A DNA stretch of 64,000 nt from Microbacterium sp. Root53 (GTDB lineage Bacteria; Actinomycetota; Actinomycetes; Actinomycetales; Microbacteriaceae): contig NZ_LMFR01000025.1 of NCBI RefSeq assembly GCF_001426925.1, forward strand, positions 57,340 through 121,339. Direction: 5' to 3'. A program made the position numbers and the translations under genes. Shown one piece after another: positions 45,059-53,517 of the stretch; within the stretch, counting starts at the first letter, position 1, and every line of letters starts with the position of its first letter. The notes beneath the pieces are model-generated. The model made no database searches and was not told where the DNA came from. It was given only the letters and a program-made list of their open reading frames with translations.

Positions 45059-45388
45059 ATGCAGGCCGAACCGACGCGCGGTGATGGCCGCGGCGTACGT
45101 TCCCGCTCCGTCAAGCGAGCATGCTTGGTCTGCGGCAAGCCCGTGAGAGTCGGCTTGCGCTACGGGAACTTCTACTCGCACACTGCCGGAGACGGGGTGA
45201 CGATCTGCTCCGGCACCGGAATGTCCGGAGGCGTAGACGCCGACGGCGCTGATCTCGTGGTGCCTGACCTCGGACGATCTGTCTCGGATCCACGGGGCGG
45301 CGCGATGACTCCCGACAACGCTGAAACCGTAGTGAGCGTCCGCGCGGTCAACGCCGGGCTTCCCGGTCACGGACGTAGACGCCTGTGA
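45059..45388 (+). CDS. Small zinc-binding-like protein (109 aa)
   Basis: Starts 5 bp after the DUF499 stop and so is the last gene of that unit. Residues 23-53 hold a compact C/H-rich motif: CLVCGKPVRVGLRYGNFYSH and GVTICSGTG. This resembles small zinc ribbons in actinobacterial mobile-element proteins. The rest is acidic and probably disordered. Function unknown. Confidence 0.6.
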   Translation: MQAEPTRGDGRGVRSRSVKRACLVCGKPVRVGLRYGNFYSHTAGDGVTICSGTGMSGGVDADGADLVVPDLGRSVSDPRGGAMTPDNAETVVSVRAVNAGLPGHGRRRL

Positions 45389-45451
45389 TTCTCCTCCTCG
45401 GCTAGGGCGTGTCTGACAAATAGTTCGGCGGCGCGCTGAGAGTCTGAGGTC

Positions 45452-45847
45452 GTGACGCGGTTTCAGGTGCTCTCGGATGCTCAGTGGTCGTTGCTCGAGG
45501 AGATGCTGCCGCGCCCGACCGGGCGCAGGGGACGGCCCTTCGCGGACGCGCGGTTGATGGTCGAGGGCATCGTCTACCGGTATCGGTGCGGGATCGCGTG
45601 GAGGGATCTGCCGGAGGTGTTCGGGCCGTGGCAGACGGTATGGACCTGGCATCACCGCATGGCCACGGAAGGCACCTGGGACAAGGTGCTCGCCACACTC
45701 ACCGCCGCCGCGGACGAGGCGGGGCTGGTGGAGTGGTCGCTGTCGGTGGACTCCACGATCGCCCGCGCGCATCAGCACGCGACGAACACGAAGCGCCTCA
45801 CAGGGGGCTGGATCGAATTACACGAATCCGGGCGTCGAGCCGCCTGA
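45452..45847 (+). CDS. IS5-family transposase, first frame (131 aa)
   Basis: N-terminal DUF4096-type domain: LSDAQWSLLEEMLPRP, RLMVEGIVYRYRCGIAWRDLP, and FGPWQTVWTWHHRM. The first catalytic aspartate is in SVDSTIARAHQHA. The frame ends at 45847; continuation is in the +1 frame from about 45825, so a programmed frameshift or a decayed copy is implied. Confidence 0.85.
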   Translation: MTRFQVLSDAQWSLLEEMLPRPTGRRGRPFADARLMVEGIVYRYRCGIAWRDLPEVFGPWQTVWTWHHRMATEGTWDKVLATLTAAADEAGLVEWSLSVDSTIARAHQHATNTKRLTGGWIELHESGRRAA

Positions 45848-46346
45848 TCACGCGGTCGGCCGCTCCCGAGGCGGCCTGTCGACGAAGATCCACCAGCTCG
45901 TCGACGGCAACGGGCTCCCGCTGGTCGCGCTGCTGACAGCAGGCCAGGCCGGGGACTCGCCGATGTTCCTGCCGCTGATGGGACACCTCCGTGTCGCCCG
46001 CCCCGTCGGCCGGCCCCGCACTCGTCCGGACGCGGTCCGGGGTGACAAGGCGTACTCATCCCGCGCGATCCGCGGGCATCTACGCGCCCGCGGGATCAAG
46101 GCCGTGATCCCCGAGCCGTCCGACCAGCAAGGCCACCGCAAGCGCCGCGGCTCACGCGGCGGACGCCCCGTCGGCCTCGACGCCGCCGACTACAAGGGCC
46201 GCAACGTCATCGAGCGCCGCTACTGCCACATCAAGCAATGGCGAGGACTCGCCACCCGCTACGACAAACTCGCGATCACCTACCGGGCCGCTGTCATCCT
46301 CAACGCCGTCATCGCCTGGACCCGGCAATTGTCAGACATGCCCTAG
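45825..46346 (+). CDS. IS5-family transposase, second frame
   Basis: Continues the DDE domain without its own good start: SRGGLSTKIHQLVDGNG, GDKAYSSRAIRGHLRARGI, and the C-terminal E region NVIERRYCHIKQWRGLATRYDK. The stop codon TAG (46344-46346) is formed with bases of the target duplication. Confidence 0.8.
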   Translation, partial: NPGVEPPDHAVGRSRGGLSTKIHQLVDGNGLPLVALLTAGQAGDSPMFLPLMGHLRVARPVGRPRTRPDAVRGDKAYSSRAIRGHLRARGIKAVIPEPSDQQGHRKRRGSRGGRPVGLDAADYKGRNVIERRYCHIKQWRGLATRYDKLAITYRAAVILNAVIAWTRQLSDMP

Positions 46347-46807
46347 GCCGACGGAATCAGAAGCGCCCTCGCGCTCGTGGCCACGGTCTCGCCCAACGCA
46401 TCTCGACGAACAACGCGATGCCAGCGTGAGGGGTGGGTCGGCCTCCCGCCGAACGTCCACACGCGATGTTGGTGCTCACCGAGCCGATCGGTCAGCCAGC
46501 TGAGCTGTGCTCGAAAGACCAACCTCTGATCGCCGGTGGGGAGCTGAACTCCGTACCCAAGAAGCACATCCGTCGTGTCGGCACGGGACAGCTCGCGGGT
46601 GATCTCGTCGCGGCCCGCCCGCCATGCCGTCTCCGTCCCGGAAACGGCAAGGCAGTTGCTGTTCGGCAAGGACGCAGCATACAGATTTGCGATCGAGGCA
46701 GATGCACAGTCGAGAGCCTCGCGAGCGATCTCGATGCGGTTGAGCGTGCGAGTGCCGGCCCCGGCCGGGAGGCTGTGCAGGATAGCGACGAGGTGACCAG
46801 ACATCAT
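46343..46807 (-). CDS. DUF1643-like protein (154 aa)
   Basis: The body IANLYAASLPNSN, ELSRADTTDVLLGYGV and the ending VWTFGGRPTHPSRWHRV resemble DUF1643 proteins of phages and islands, whose role is unknown. Two adjacent start codons (46807, 46804) follow a GATACT box by 5-8 nt. The stop TAG is the CTAG where the IS5 element inserted; reading past the IS shows the same stop existed before insertion. Confidence 0.5.
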   Translation of the reverse strand: MMSGHLVAILHSLPAGAGTRTLNRIEIAREALDCASASIANLYAASLPNSNCLAVSGTETAWRAGRDEITRELSRADTTDVLLGYGVQLPTGDQRLVFRAQLSWLTDRLGEHQHRVWTFGGRPTHPSRWHRVVRRDALGETVATSARALLIPSA

Positions 46808-46898
46808 CCACCAGTATCGGCCGCGTCCACAGGCTGCGCACCCTCGTGAGCGAGGTGCCGCGAGAGCGTGCTGTGCTCTTGCGTGCCCCTGGAGCTAT

Positions 46899-48041
46899 CT
46901 ACTGCGGAGCAATAGCGAGAGTGTCATCCAGCGGTCGGGGCGTCGCGATGTCCTTGAGCTTCGCGGGACGCCCTGGCCGGCGCTCGACGACGCCATGAAC
47001 GACGACGGTCGTGCCCTGATCCATCCAGTGGTGAATCTCGGTGAGCTGCTCGGCCCTGACGACCACCTCGACGCGCCCGTAGCGGGAGCTCGTCGGGCTC
47101 GGAGTCTGGATCGCGATCTCACCGGTTGCCTCGCCCGGCGCGTGACTGATGTGAATGATCGGTCCTGTGATCACTCGGAGCGGGTCGCTCTTCGGGGTCG
47201 AAAGCAGCTTCACCGACTTCGCGACGAGCGTTCGTGAATCGTTCTCGGCGGGGATCACGACGCGCGTCGGTGCGTCGGCGCTCGGTGCCTCAGCAGGTGC
47301 CCACGTGAAGCCCGTTTCGAGCCAGGAGACTCCCGGCTCGGAGAGCGCGTTGCTGACCTGAGCGAGCATTTCCTTCGTGCCGCCCGCGATGATGACCGGC
47401 GTGAGATCACTCATGCGCGGTTCGCGTGCCGGCTGGAGGATGTGCTTCTCGAACGCTGTCAGCGCCTGAGCCAGTGTGCGGGTGACGCGCCGCTCCGGAG
47501 ACTCGGGACGTGTCGAGTTCACGTCGACGCCAGGCAGAGGTGTCTCTGGCAGCGGCTCCGGCGGGCTGACCTTCAGCATCACCGGGAACACGAAGGATCC
47601 GACCTCCGTGTGCGCGAGCTGCGCCTCGCGCACGATCTCGTCGCCGATGCGCGAGTAGTTGCTACCGATCGACTGTCGTGGACGGCGCGCGGCGGTTGCA
47701 GCCGCACGAAGCATGCCAAACGCGGAACCGACGACGGTCGCTCCAGCTTCGAGCGGGATCGCGTGTGCGCCGGGGGCCGAGTCGACTCTGAACCTCGTGA
47801 CGTCGAAGCGAACAAGTTCGATCGCTCGCTCCACAGCGCCAGCCCCCTCACCTTGGGCCGAGGCGATCCGCATGATCAGATCACTCCAGGTGAAGGAACC
47901 GCGGGTGACGACGGGTGGCACGTACATCTCGGCTCGGTCAGCGAGCGACCAGAGCGTCGATGCTCCCGGGCTGACTGCGACGGATGTCCATCCATGTGTC
48001 GAGAGAAGCGCCGCTAGATCACCGGCCAAGTTCTCGGTCAT
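46899..48041 (-). CDS. Unknown protein coupled to a DUF4365 protein (380 aa)
   Basis: No family recognised. The N-terminal half has an alpha/beta look (LSTHGWTSVAVSPGASTLWSLADRAEMYVPP). The middle holds VIIAGGTKEMLAQVSNALSEPG. The C-terminal ~110 residues are strand-rich (GPIIHISHAPGEATGEIAI, then RVEVVVRAEQLTEI, then GTTVVVHGVVERR) and could be an OB-like domain. Its ATG overlaps the stop of the DUF4365 gene (ATGA), so the two are made together. Confidence 0.7.
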   Translation of the reverse strand: MTENLAGDLAALLSTHGWTSVAVSPGASTLWSLADRAEMYVPPVVTRGSFTWSDLIMRIASAQGEGAGAVERAIELVRFDVTRFRVDSAPGAHAIPLEAGATVVGSAFGMLRAAATAARRPRQSIGSNYSRIGDEIVREAQLAHTEVGSFVFPVMLKVSPPEPLPETPLPGVDVNSTRPESPERRVTRTLAQALTAFEKHILQPAREPRMSDLTPVIIAGGTKEMLAQVSNALSEPGVSWLETGFTWAPAEAPSADAPTRVVIPAENDSRTLVAKSVKLLSTPKSDPLRVITGPIIHISHAPGEATGEIAIQTPSPTSSRYGRVEVVVRAEQLTEIHHWMDQGTTVVVHGVVERRPGRPAKLKDIATPRPLDDTLAIAPQ

Positions 48042-48592
48042 GTGGCACCACCTCTCGCTCTCTCGTGGAACGCATACAGTTCGTCGCGCCAGTCGTACAG
48101 CACCTCAGCGCTCAGCAGGTCGGCTTTCGTGAACTGCATTGACGTCGTGTGCACCGCCGGATCGAACCGCTTGCCGAACGCCACAGACTTATGGATTGTG
48201 CTCGACGGCTGCCCCTCGATCCAATCACCGACCACCGACGGTACTTTCACGAGGACGACGTAGACCGGCTCAAAGCTACTCGACCACTTCTCGACCCATG
48301 CAGGTTCGAGCTGCAGCGTCGCTCTCCCCGGCCCGACCTTGAACGTGCCACTGCACTTCACCTGCACGGGAAGGCTCGCGCGCCCGAACCGCAACGCGAC
48401 GTCCACCGCGTCCACGTCCTCGTCCGGGCTGTTCTCTGTGAAGCCCACACCGGCGTGTGCGGCGAGAGAGCGGAGGAACGCGACGCCATAGCGACCGCGT
48501 CGTCCGTTATCGGTGAAGCGCGGATTGGCAGACGTGAGGAGTCTCGACGCAACGACCGCCTCTGCTCCACTCGCGGTCGCTCCAGCCGTCAC
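48038..48592 (-). CDS. DUF4365-like PD-(D/E)xK nuclease-type protein (184 aa)
   Basis: Shows the DUF4365 pattern: a helical lead (GVAFLRSLAAHAGV), the acidic strand DEDVDAVDVAL with D64, then LPVQVKCSG with Q77 and K79, which is a D...QxK active site. TTSMQFTKADLLSAEVLYDWR ends the domain. DUF4365 proteins are found in defence-related contexts and are predicted nucleases. First gene of a two-gene unit with the 380-residue protein. Confidence 0.72.
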   Translation of the reverse strand: MTAGATASGAEAVVASRLLTSANPRFTDNGRRGRYGVAFLRSLAAHAGVGFTENSPDEDVDAVDVALRFGRASLPVQVKCSGTFKVGPGRATLQLEPAWVEKWSSSFEPVYVVLVKVPSVVGDWIEGQPSSTIHKSVAFGKRFDPAVHTTSMQFTKADLLSAEVLYDWRDELYAFHERARGGAT

Positions 48593-48689
48593 GCGGTCAG
48601 ACTATCGGTGGGCCGGACGGCTGGGGTCCATGAGATTCGCCTTCGCCACGGATGAGCGATCACGATCTGAGTCTTCGGCCGTCGAGACG

Positions 48690-48725
48690 GCCAATACCCG
48701 GCCCTCACGCGGACCGGGTATTGGC
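48690..48725 (-). terminator. Terminator of the relaxase gene
   Basis: GCCAATACCCGG (48690-48701) pairs perfectly with CCGGGTATTGGC (48714-48725), just after the relaxase stop on the minus strand. Confidence 0.65.
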
Positions 48726-48731
48726 TTCGGG

Positions 48732-50165
48732 TCAGTCGCGCTCGAAGTCGATGCGTGCCTCGCGGGCCGGCATCGGCTCGTTGAGAGACGCGCGGATCGC
48801 CTCAATCCGCTTTCCGTGAGGCTTGCCCATCGGACTGCGCGGATCGAGGTTGTAGACGTCATCGATGCGATGCACGTCTCGTGCCCACTTCTTGAATTGC
48901 TCCTCGATCTTCGGCTCGGCATGGAGGTACTTCATCCACAGCGTGGGCGAGGCGTTCTTGATCGTGTTGTTGACCTTGTCTGAGGCGAGGTAGGTCGCGA
49001 TCTCGGCCTTCGCGCGCTCGTACAGCTCCTCCGACTCGAGGCGCATGATGTGCGCCGCGGAGCGGGCCGCTCGAAGAATCTCATCGGCCTCGACGGAGGC
49101 GTCCACCTCGGCGATCATCTTGATCGCCTTCGCCTCGGACTCTGCGGCGCGTCTCGTCGCCGCTGCCTCCTTATCCGCCGCGGTCTTCAGCTCCGCCGCG
49201 CGCCTGCGCGCCTTGAGCTCGAGCTCGTCGATCTCCTCGGTACGTCGCGCGTTCTCCTTCCCCTCACGAGCGTTCTCTTCGGACAGGTGCTGGGCGGCGG
49301 CGAGTTCCGCTCGGGCGGACGCGGCCAGGTCCTGCGCCGCCGTGTACTCGGACTTCGGAAGCGTCCTCCCGTGACGGGCACCGGGCTCGGTCTCGACGGG
49401 CCATCCGCGCGCGATCATGTGCTCCCGCAGCGCCGCCTGGTAACCGCGCAGCTTCTGCGGACCGGTGATCATCTTGCCGTTGTCGCCCCGCGCGGAACGA
49501 TGCGCCCCGAACGCCTGGGAATGCATGGTGCGCAGTGCGTCGGGCGACGAGTCCGGAGCCTCCGGATCAGGACCGAACGGGTCGGCCATGATCTGGCAGT
49601 GCGGTTGCGTCTCGTCGTGGTTGGTGACCCAGCCGTGGATCGCGGCGTGTCCGCCCGGGATCACCTTCTCGGCGAGGAAGGAGATCGCGTCCTCGAAGTA
49701 CCGCGACGCGTCGTCGAGGTCGCGGGCCTCCCAGCGAGAACGCGACATGGGCTGACCGGTCAGCGGGTCGATGCGCTCGTTGCCGTCGGCGTCGAGACGT
49801 GGATAGTAATCGGGGACTTCGACGCAGAGCGTGCGGGGGAGATGGATGACGAACAGGTTCGTGATCTTCTGCACGGCCGTGATCTTTCGGCGCACGCGGG
49901 CGACCCGCTCGTCGCCGTAGTCGAGAACGTCGGCGATGCGCATCGTCTCGCGGAATCCGCCGGCGCCGTCGTTGACGAACGCCTCGTTCAGCGGAGCGTC
50001 CTCGACGACGATGTTTGCGTTTCGGGCGGCCTCGCGGGTGAGGTCCTTCTTGTTGAGGTGCCGCATCGACTCATGCAGCAGCCGCGACCGGTCGCCGCGG
50101 TTGCCGCCCTCGCGGGGCGGGACGTGCATCAGATGGAAAGCGGCATGGCCGCTCGGAGATGTCAT
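48732..50165 (-). CDS. MobV-type relaxase / plasmid recombination enzyme (477 aa)
   Basis: Nicks DNA at oriT to start mobilisation. The N-terminal Mob_Pre-like domain has HLMHVPPREGGNRGDRSRLLHESMRHLN, then a conserved loop with FVIHLPRTL, and the metal-binding histidine motif HGWVTNHDETQPHCQIMADPF, matching the HxDE-x-PHxH relaxase signature with C in place of one H. The second half is a long charged coiled coil (residues ~290-410). The upstream 450 bp hold an oriT-like hairpin array. Confidence 0.78.
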   Translation of the reverse strand: MTSPSGHAAFHLMHVPPREGGNRGDRSRLLHESMRHLNKKDLTREAARNANIVVEDAPLNEAFVNDGAGGFRETMRIADVLDYGDERVARVRRKITAVQKITNLFVIHLPRTLCVEVPDYYPRLDADGNERIDPLTGQPMSRSRWEARDLDDASRYFEDAISFLAEKVIPGGHAAIHGWVTNHDETQPHCQIMADPFGPDPEAPDSSPDALRTMHSQAFGAHRSARGDNGKMITGPQKLRGYQAALREHMIARGWPVETEPGARHGRTLPKSEYTAAQDLAASARAELAAAQHLSEENAREGKENARRTEEIDELELKARRRAAELKTAADKEAAATRRAAESEAKAIKMIAEVDASVEADEILRAARSAAHIMRLESEELYERAKAEIATYLASDKVNNTIKNASPTLWMKYLHAEPKIEEQFKKWARDVHRIDDVYNLDPRSPMGKPHGKRIEAIRASLNEPMPAREARIDFERD

Positions 50166-50204
50166 GAGTAGTGGTCTTCGCTTTCAGCTCAGGTGTTCTT
50201 GTTC

Positions 50205-50425
50205 CCGCTGTGCCGACGCGGAACAGCGGAGCGCGGGAGTCGTGCGGAGCCTCTGCTTCGCCCTCCACACGTCTCCCGCGGTGCGTCGCGCGGCGGTCGG
50301 AGCCTCGGGCTTCGCCTCTCCGCCCGCCGCGCGACGCGACAACTTCTCTCGCCACGGGATCCCTCCAGATCTGGGACCCTGCACCCTGATCTGGAGCCTC
50401 CGCTCCCGTGGCGACAGAAGTTGTC
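50205..50425. other. Candidate oriT: array of four inverted repeats
   Basis: In order: CCGCTGT/ACAGCGG (50205-50229); GCGGGAG/CTCCCGC (50233-50279); a perfect 14-bp stem 50283-50296/50324-50337; and a 22-bp stem with one mismatch, 50338-50359/50404-50425, which encloses CCAGATC/GATCTGG. GGAGCCTC occurs in three of the loops and again at 50580-50587. The array lies just upstream of the relaxase start, where an origin of transfer is expected. The rest of 50426-50617 is GC-rich with no gene seen. Confidence 0.55.
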
Positions 50426-50617
50426 TTAGCCCCGTAAAGACAGCCCGCTCGCGTTGCTGGTGGCTGTCCGGGGCCCTGCCGGGAGCACGCCCGCTGCGCG
50501 GGCGAGCAGCACCTGCGGAGACCGTCCACTGGACGCTCCCCTCCGGGGCTGCGGAGGGCGGGCGGGCCGACGCTCCACTGGAGCCTCGACCCGTCCACCC
50601 GGTGCAGCGACGACCGC

Positions 50618-51058
50618 CTACTGCGACGTGCCGAGAGGACGCAGGAACACCGCGTTGGAGCCGGACGGGTCCGGCGCGGTCCTGTCGGACGATTCAGGCG
50701 TCTGGATCGGCGCGGCGGGCGACGGATGTGTCATGACAGATCCCGACGACACCTCGACCGGGAACGGGCCGAAGCCGTCCGGCTCATCAGCCGCATCCGC
50801 GGTCGGCTCGCCACCGTCGCCCTCGGCGAGCTTCTTGCGGATCGCGCCGATGTTCTTGTCCGTGCCAAGGAAGCCGCGGACCTTGGCGATCAGGTCGAGC
50901 GTGTCCGCGCCGACCGCCTCGGTGAGCCACAGGCCGAGCTCCTGGCGAGCAGACAGCAGCTCCTCCTTCTGGCGGCGCTGCTCGGCACGGATCTGAGCCT
51001 TGATGCGGCGGTCGATGTCGCGGCGCTCGTTCTTGAGTTCGTCGATCGACTTGGTCAC
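50618..51058 (-). CDS. Coiled-coil protein, possible mobilisation accessory (146 aa)
   Basis: Starts VTKSIDELKNERRDIDRRIKAQ, a charged helix that continues to about residue 45, then LWLTEAVGADTLDLIAKVRGFLGTDKNIGAIRKKL. The last ~55 residues are acidic and Pro/Ser-rich. GTG 51058 has a GAGGAGG ribosome site. Position beside the oriT-like array and relaxase suggests a MobC-like partner, but no DNA-binding motif is obvious. Confidence 0.55.
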   Translation of the reverse strand: MTKSIDELKNERRDIDRRIKAQIRAEQRRQKEELLSARQELGLWLTEAVGADTLDLIAKVRGFLGTDKNIGAIRKKLAEGDGGEPTADAADEPDGFGPFPVEVSSGSVMTHPSPAAPIQTPESSDRTAPDPSGSNAVFLRPLGTSQ

Positions 51059-51245
51059 CTGGCCACCTCCTCGACGATGTTCGGCTCCGTTAGTACGCAT
51101 CCTCTTCCTTCCTGGAAGACAGACGTTCTGCCTCCGGGGGCGACTATCGCGACGGACTTGTCGCTGAGTAACCGCGGGTACGGAAGGACCGAGAAGAGGC
51201 GCCGTTCGGGCGTGCCCTAAGGCTGTCCCGGCGGAGCCAGATCAG

Positions 51246-51264
51246 GGGTCGGCAGAGCCGACCC
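51246..51264. repeat. Hairpin in the 51.1-51.4 kb divergent gap
   Basis: GGGTCGGC (51246-51253) and GCCGACCC (51257-51264) form a perfect 8-bp stem. Further short dyads follow downstream (GCGTCG/CGACGC near 51310 and GCGCG repeats near 51340). The gap separates the divergent coiled-coil and DHH genes and could hold promoters and a structured leader. No gene is seen in it. Confidence 0.5.
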
Positions 51265-51387
51265 GAGGAATGGGTGGAGACCAGGGCACGCGACCGCGTG
51301 CCGGGCTTCCGCGTCGTGAGCGACGCGAACTGTTCTGCGCGCACCGCGCGCCTTCACCTACCGCTGCTTCCTCAGGAGGAACGACCT

Positions 51388-53337
51388 ATGACTGCGATGC
51401 CTTTCGATCACGCTGATGCCGACGATGTTCTGCTGCTCGAGGACTTCTGGAGTGACGACCTGTTCAAGCTGCTCAAGCAGAACCGCGGGTGGTCCGAGGA
51501 GTACCTCGACGAGATCAACGACCCTACACACGAGGAGCTCCAAAACGTCGAGCAGATGCTCGAGGAACTGCGACGCATCCAGAAGGCCCGCAAGCAGATC
51601 ATCGTCGTCCCCGACTTCGACATGGACGGCATCACGTCCGGCGTGATCGCCTACGCCGGACTGAACGAGCTCGGCTTCGACGCGCACCTGTACGTGCCCG
51701 ACTACCGACGCGGACACGACATCACGCCGGAGACCGTCCAGGACATCCGCGCTCAGTTCCCGACTGCCGCGGCGATCATCACGACCGACGCCGGAATCAA
51801 CAGCCGAGAAGGAATCGCCGAAGCGCGCCGACTTGGACTGCGCACTCTGATCACCGATCACCACGTCGAGCTCGCTCCGGGTTGCAACGCCGACGCCGCC
51901 GTGAACCCCGCGCGCATCGGGGAGACGTATATGCACCCGGGGATCTGCGGTGCGCACGTGATCCACCAGGTGCTCACCGCCTACGCGGGACGCTTCGCAC
52001 AGGACAAAGTCACGGCCATCGGGCTGCTGCGCCTGTTCGCCGGGATCGGCACCGTCTCCGACGTCATGCCGCTGCTGTACGAGAACAGGCGGATGGTGCG
52101 CGACTCGCTCTCGATCGCTCGTCTGCTCTACGTCTCCATCCCGCCGGACGATGTCCGCGAGTACAACGTGGAGGACTCGATCCTGATGATCCTACTGCGC
52201 AACCACGACCACCATCCGGCGTTCGTCGGCGCCTTCGAGGGCTTCGCACTTCTGATGAAGGCGTTCAGGGAACACCGACGTCCGATGCTCGACGCGAACG
52301 GCAACGCCGTGCTCGACTGGCGTGGCCAGCCCCGACTCGTGTCCGGAAAGCTCCTCACCAACTCCGAGCTGAACGAGGACTTCTACGGCTACTCACTCGC
52401 GCCAGCCTTCAACGCTGTCCGTCGCATCGAAGGGGACATGCACGATGCGTTCGGGGTATTCATGGCCGCCACTGCGGAGGAGAAGTACACGCACGCGACG
52501 CGGATCCTCGACGGCAACGAGCGGCGCAAGGAACTGTCGGCGTACTACCTACACCAGCTCTGGACGGAGGTGGAGAGCGGGGACCCGTCGCGGCAGCTGC
52601 TGCACCACACCGGCCTGTACTACACGGACGCGCCGGCGGGGATGCTGGGGCTGATGGCCGCGGCCGTCATGGCCCGGACCGGCCGGCCCACGATCGTCGC
52701 CCGTCGCCCCGAACGGCCGGACTCACCGATCTCCGGGTCCGCGCGCTCGCCGGAATGGTTCCCGATCATCAGCACGCTGACACCTCTCGGCCACACGGCC
52801 GTCGGGCACGAGCACGCGTGCGGGATCCACGCACCGAACACGGTTGAGATGGTCCGGCTGGCGTCCGACATGCACCACGAAGCGCAGGTGCTCAACGCGA
52901 GGGCTGTGGCATCGGGCGCGCTCGAGCGAGCCGGAACGGCGGATCTGATCCTCGGGCCGTCGCCGGACGCGCACGCCGGCCTGGTCAGCGTCGACGCGAT
53001 CAAGGACCTGGCCGACGACATCCGCACGCTCGCACCGTTCGGGCACGGATTCGAGCGGCCTGTGATCGAGTTGGTCGTCGATCTCGCCCAGTGCCGGATC
53101 TCGACGCTCGGCGCGTCCGATCAGCACCTGCGTCTGGTCCTCCCGATCGGACTGCGGGTGCTGTGGTGGAACGCCGCGAGCCACCTGCTCGTGCTGCGCC
53201 AGATCGCCCAGAGCGCGGTCCCCGGCGGCAGCCTGCTCCGGCTGCGCGTCACGCTCGGCGTGAACAGGTTCCGGGGCGAGCAGAACGTGCAGGCGGTCGT
53301 CGACCGCGTCATCGGCGGTGAGCCCGCCGACATCTGA
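51388..53337 (+). CDS. DHH-family phosphoesterase, RecJ-like (649 aa)
   Basis: Metal-dependent nuclease or nucleotide phosphodiesterase fold. Motif I is DFDMDG (D76, D78, D80), motif II TTDAGIN (D134), motif III TDHH (157-159). HPGICGAHVIHQVLTAY follows as in RecJ. The C-terminal half contains FGHGFERPVIEL, which resembles the RecJ PFGxGNP motif but diverges. GGAGGAA precedes ATG 51388. It is the first of four same-strand genes that end with a ClpB-like ATPase. Confidence 0.8.
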   Translation: MTAMPFDHADADDVLLLEDFWSDDLFKLLKQNRGWSEEYLDEINDPTHEELQNVEQMLEELRRIQKARKQIIVVPDFDMDGITSGVIAYAGLNELGFDAHLYVPDYRRGHDITPETVQDIRAQFPTAAAIITTDAGINSREGIAEARRLGLRTLITDHHVELAPGCNADAAVNPARIGETYMHPGICGAHVIHQVLTAYAGRFAQDKVTAIGLLRLFAGIGTVSDVMPLLYENRRMVRDSLSIARLLYVSIPPDDVREYNVEDSILMILLRNHDHHPAFVGAFEGFALLMKAFREHRRPMLDANGNAVLDWRGQPRLVSGKLLTNSELNEDFYGYSLAPAFNAVRRIEGDMHDAFGVFMAATAEEKYTHATRILDGNERRKELSAYYLHQLWTEVESGDPSRQLLHHTGLYYTDAPAGMLGLMAAAVMARTGRPTIVARRPERPDSPISGSARSPEWFPIISTLTPLGHTAVGHEHACGIHAPNTVEMVRLASDMHHEAQVLNARAVASGALERAGTADLILGPSPDAHAGLVSVDAIKDLADDIRTLAPFGHGFERPVIELVVDLAQCRISTLGASDQHLRLVLPIGLRVLWWNAASHLLVLRQIAQSAVPGGSLLRLRVTLGVNRFRGEQNVQAVVDRVIGGEPADI

Positions 53338-53377
53338 CGCGTGCGGGAGACCCGCAGCCCGATGGCGCGCCTACACC

Positions 53378-53438
53378 GGGAGGGAACAGCGCACGTCGCG
53401 TCCGCGAGGAACGCGATCCGCGTGCGCCGTTCCCTCCC
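53378..53438. repeat. 18-bp inverted repeat after the DHH gene
   Basis: GGGAGGGAACAGCGCACG (53378-53395) and 53421-53438 match at 17 of 18 positions around a 25-nt loop. It could be a terminator or an RNA structure controlling the downstream genes. Confidence 0.6.
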
Positions 53439-53517
53439 ACACGAATCGCGTGCGCTCGAACTGAGCCGCGTGCCGCCAACAACAGGCGTTCTAAGGGGCG
53501 CGGAAAGCGAGCGAACC

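Larger units (their letters stand above)
45402..46346 (+). mobile_element. IS5-family insertion sequence (IS427-like group)
   Basis: Ends GGCGTGTCTGACAA on the left (after CTAG, 45402-45405) and TTGTCAGACATGCC on the right (before CTAG, 46343-46346) are imperfect inverted repeats. CTAG is the duplicated target (or TA within it). The element is about 0.94 kb and carries two overlapping transposase frames. It landed on the CTAG that contains the stop codon of the minus-strand DUF1643-like gene, leaving that stop intact. Confidence 0.85.

Noticed and set aside
46433..46849. Plus-strand 138-codon frame opposite the DUF1643-like gene
   Set aside because: Composition is that of an antisense frame; the minus-strand protein has the more natural sequence and conserved-looking end.
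50205..50425. Repeated hairpins considered as a CRISPR array
   Set aside because: Stems differ from one another, there are no constant repeats with unique spacers, and no cas genes are near.
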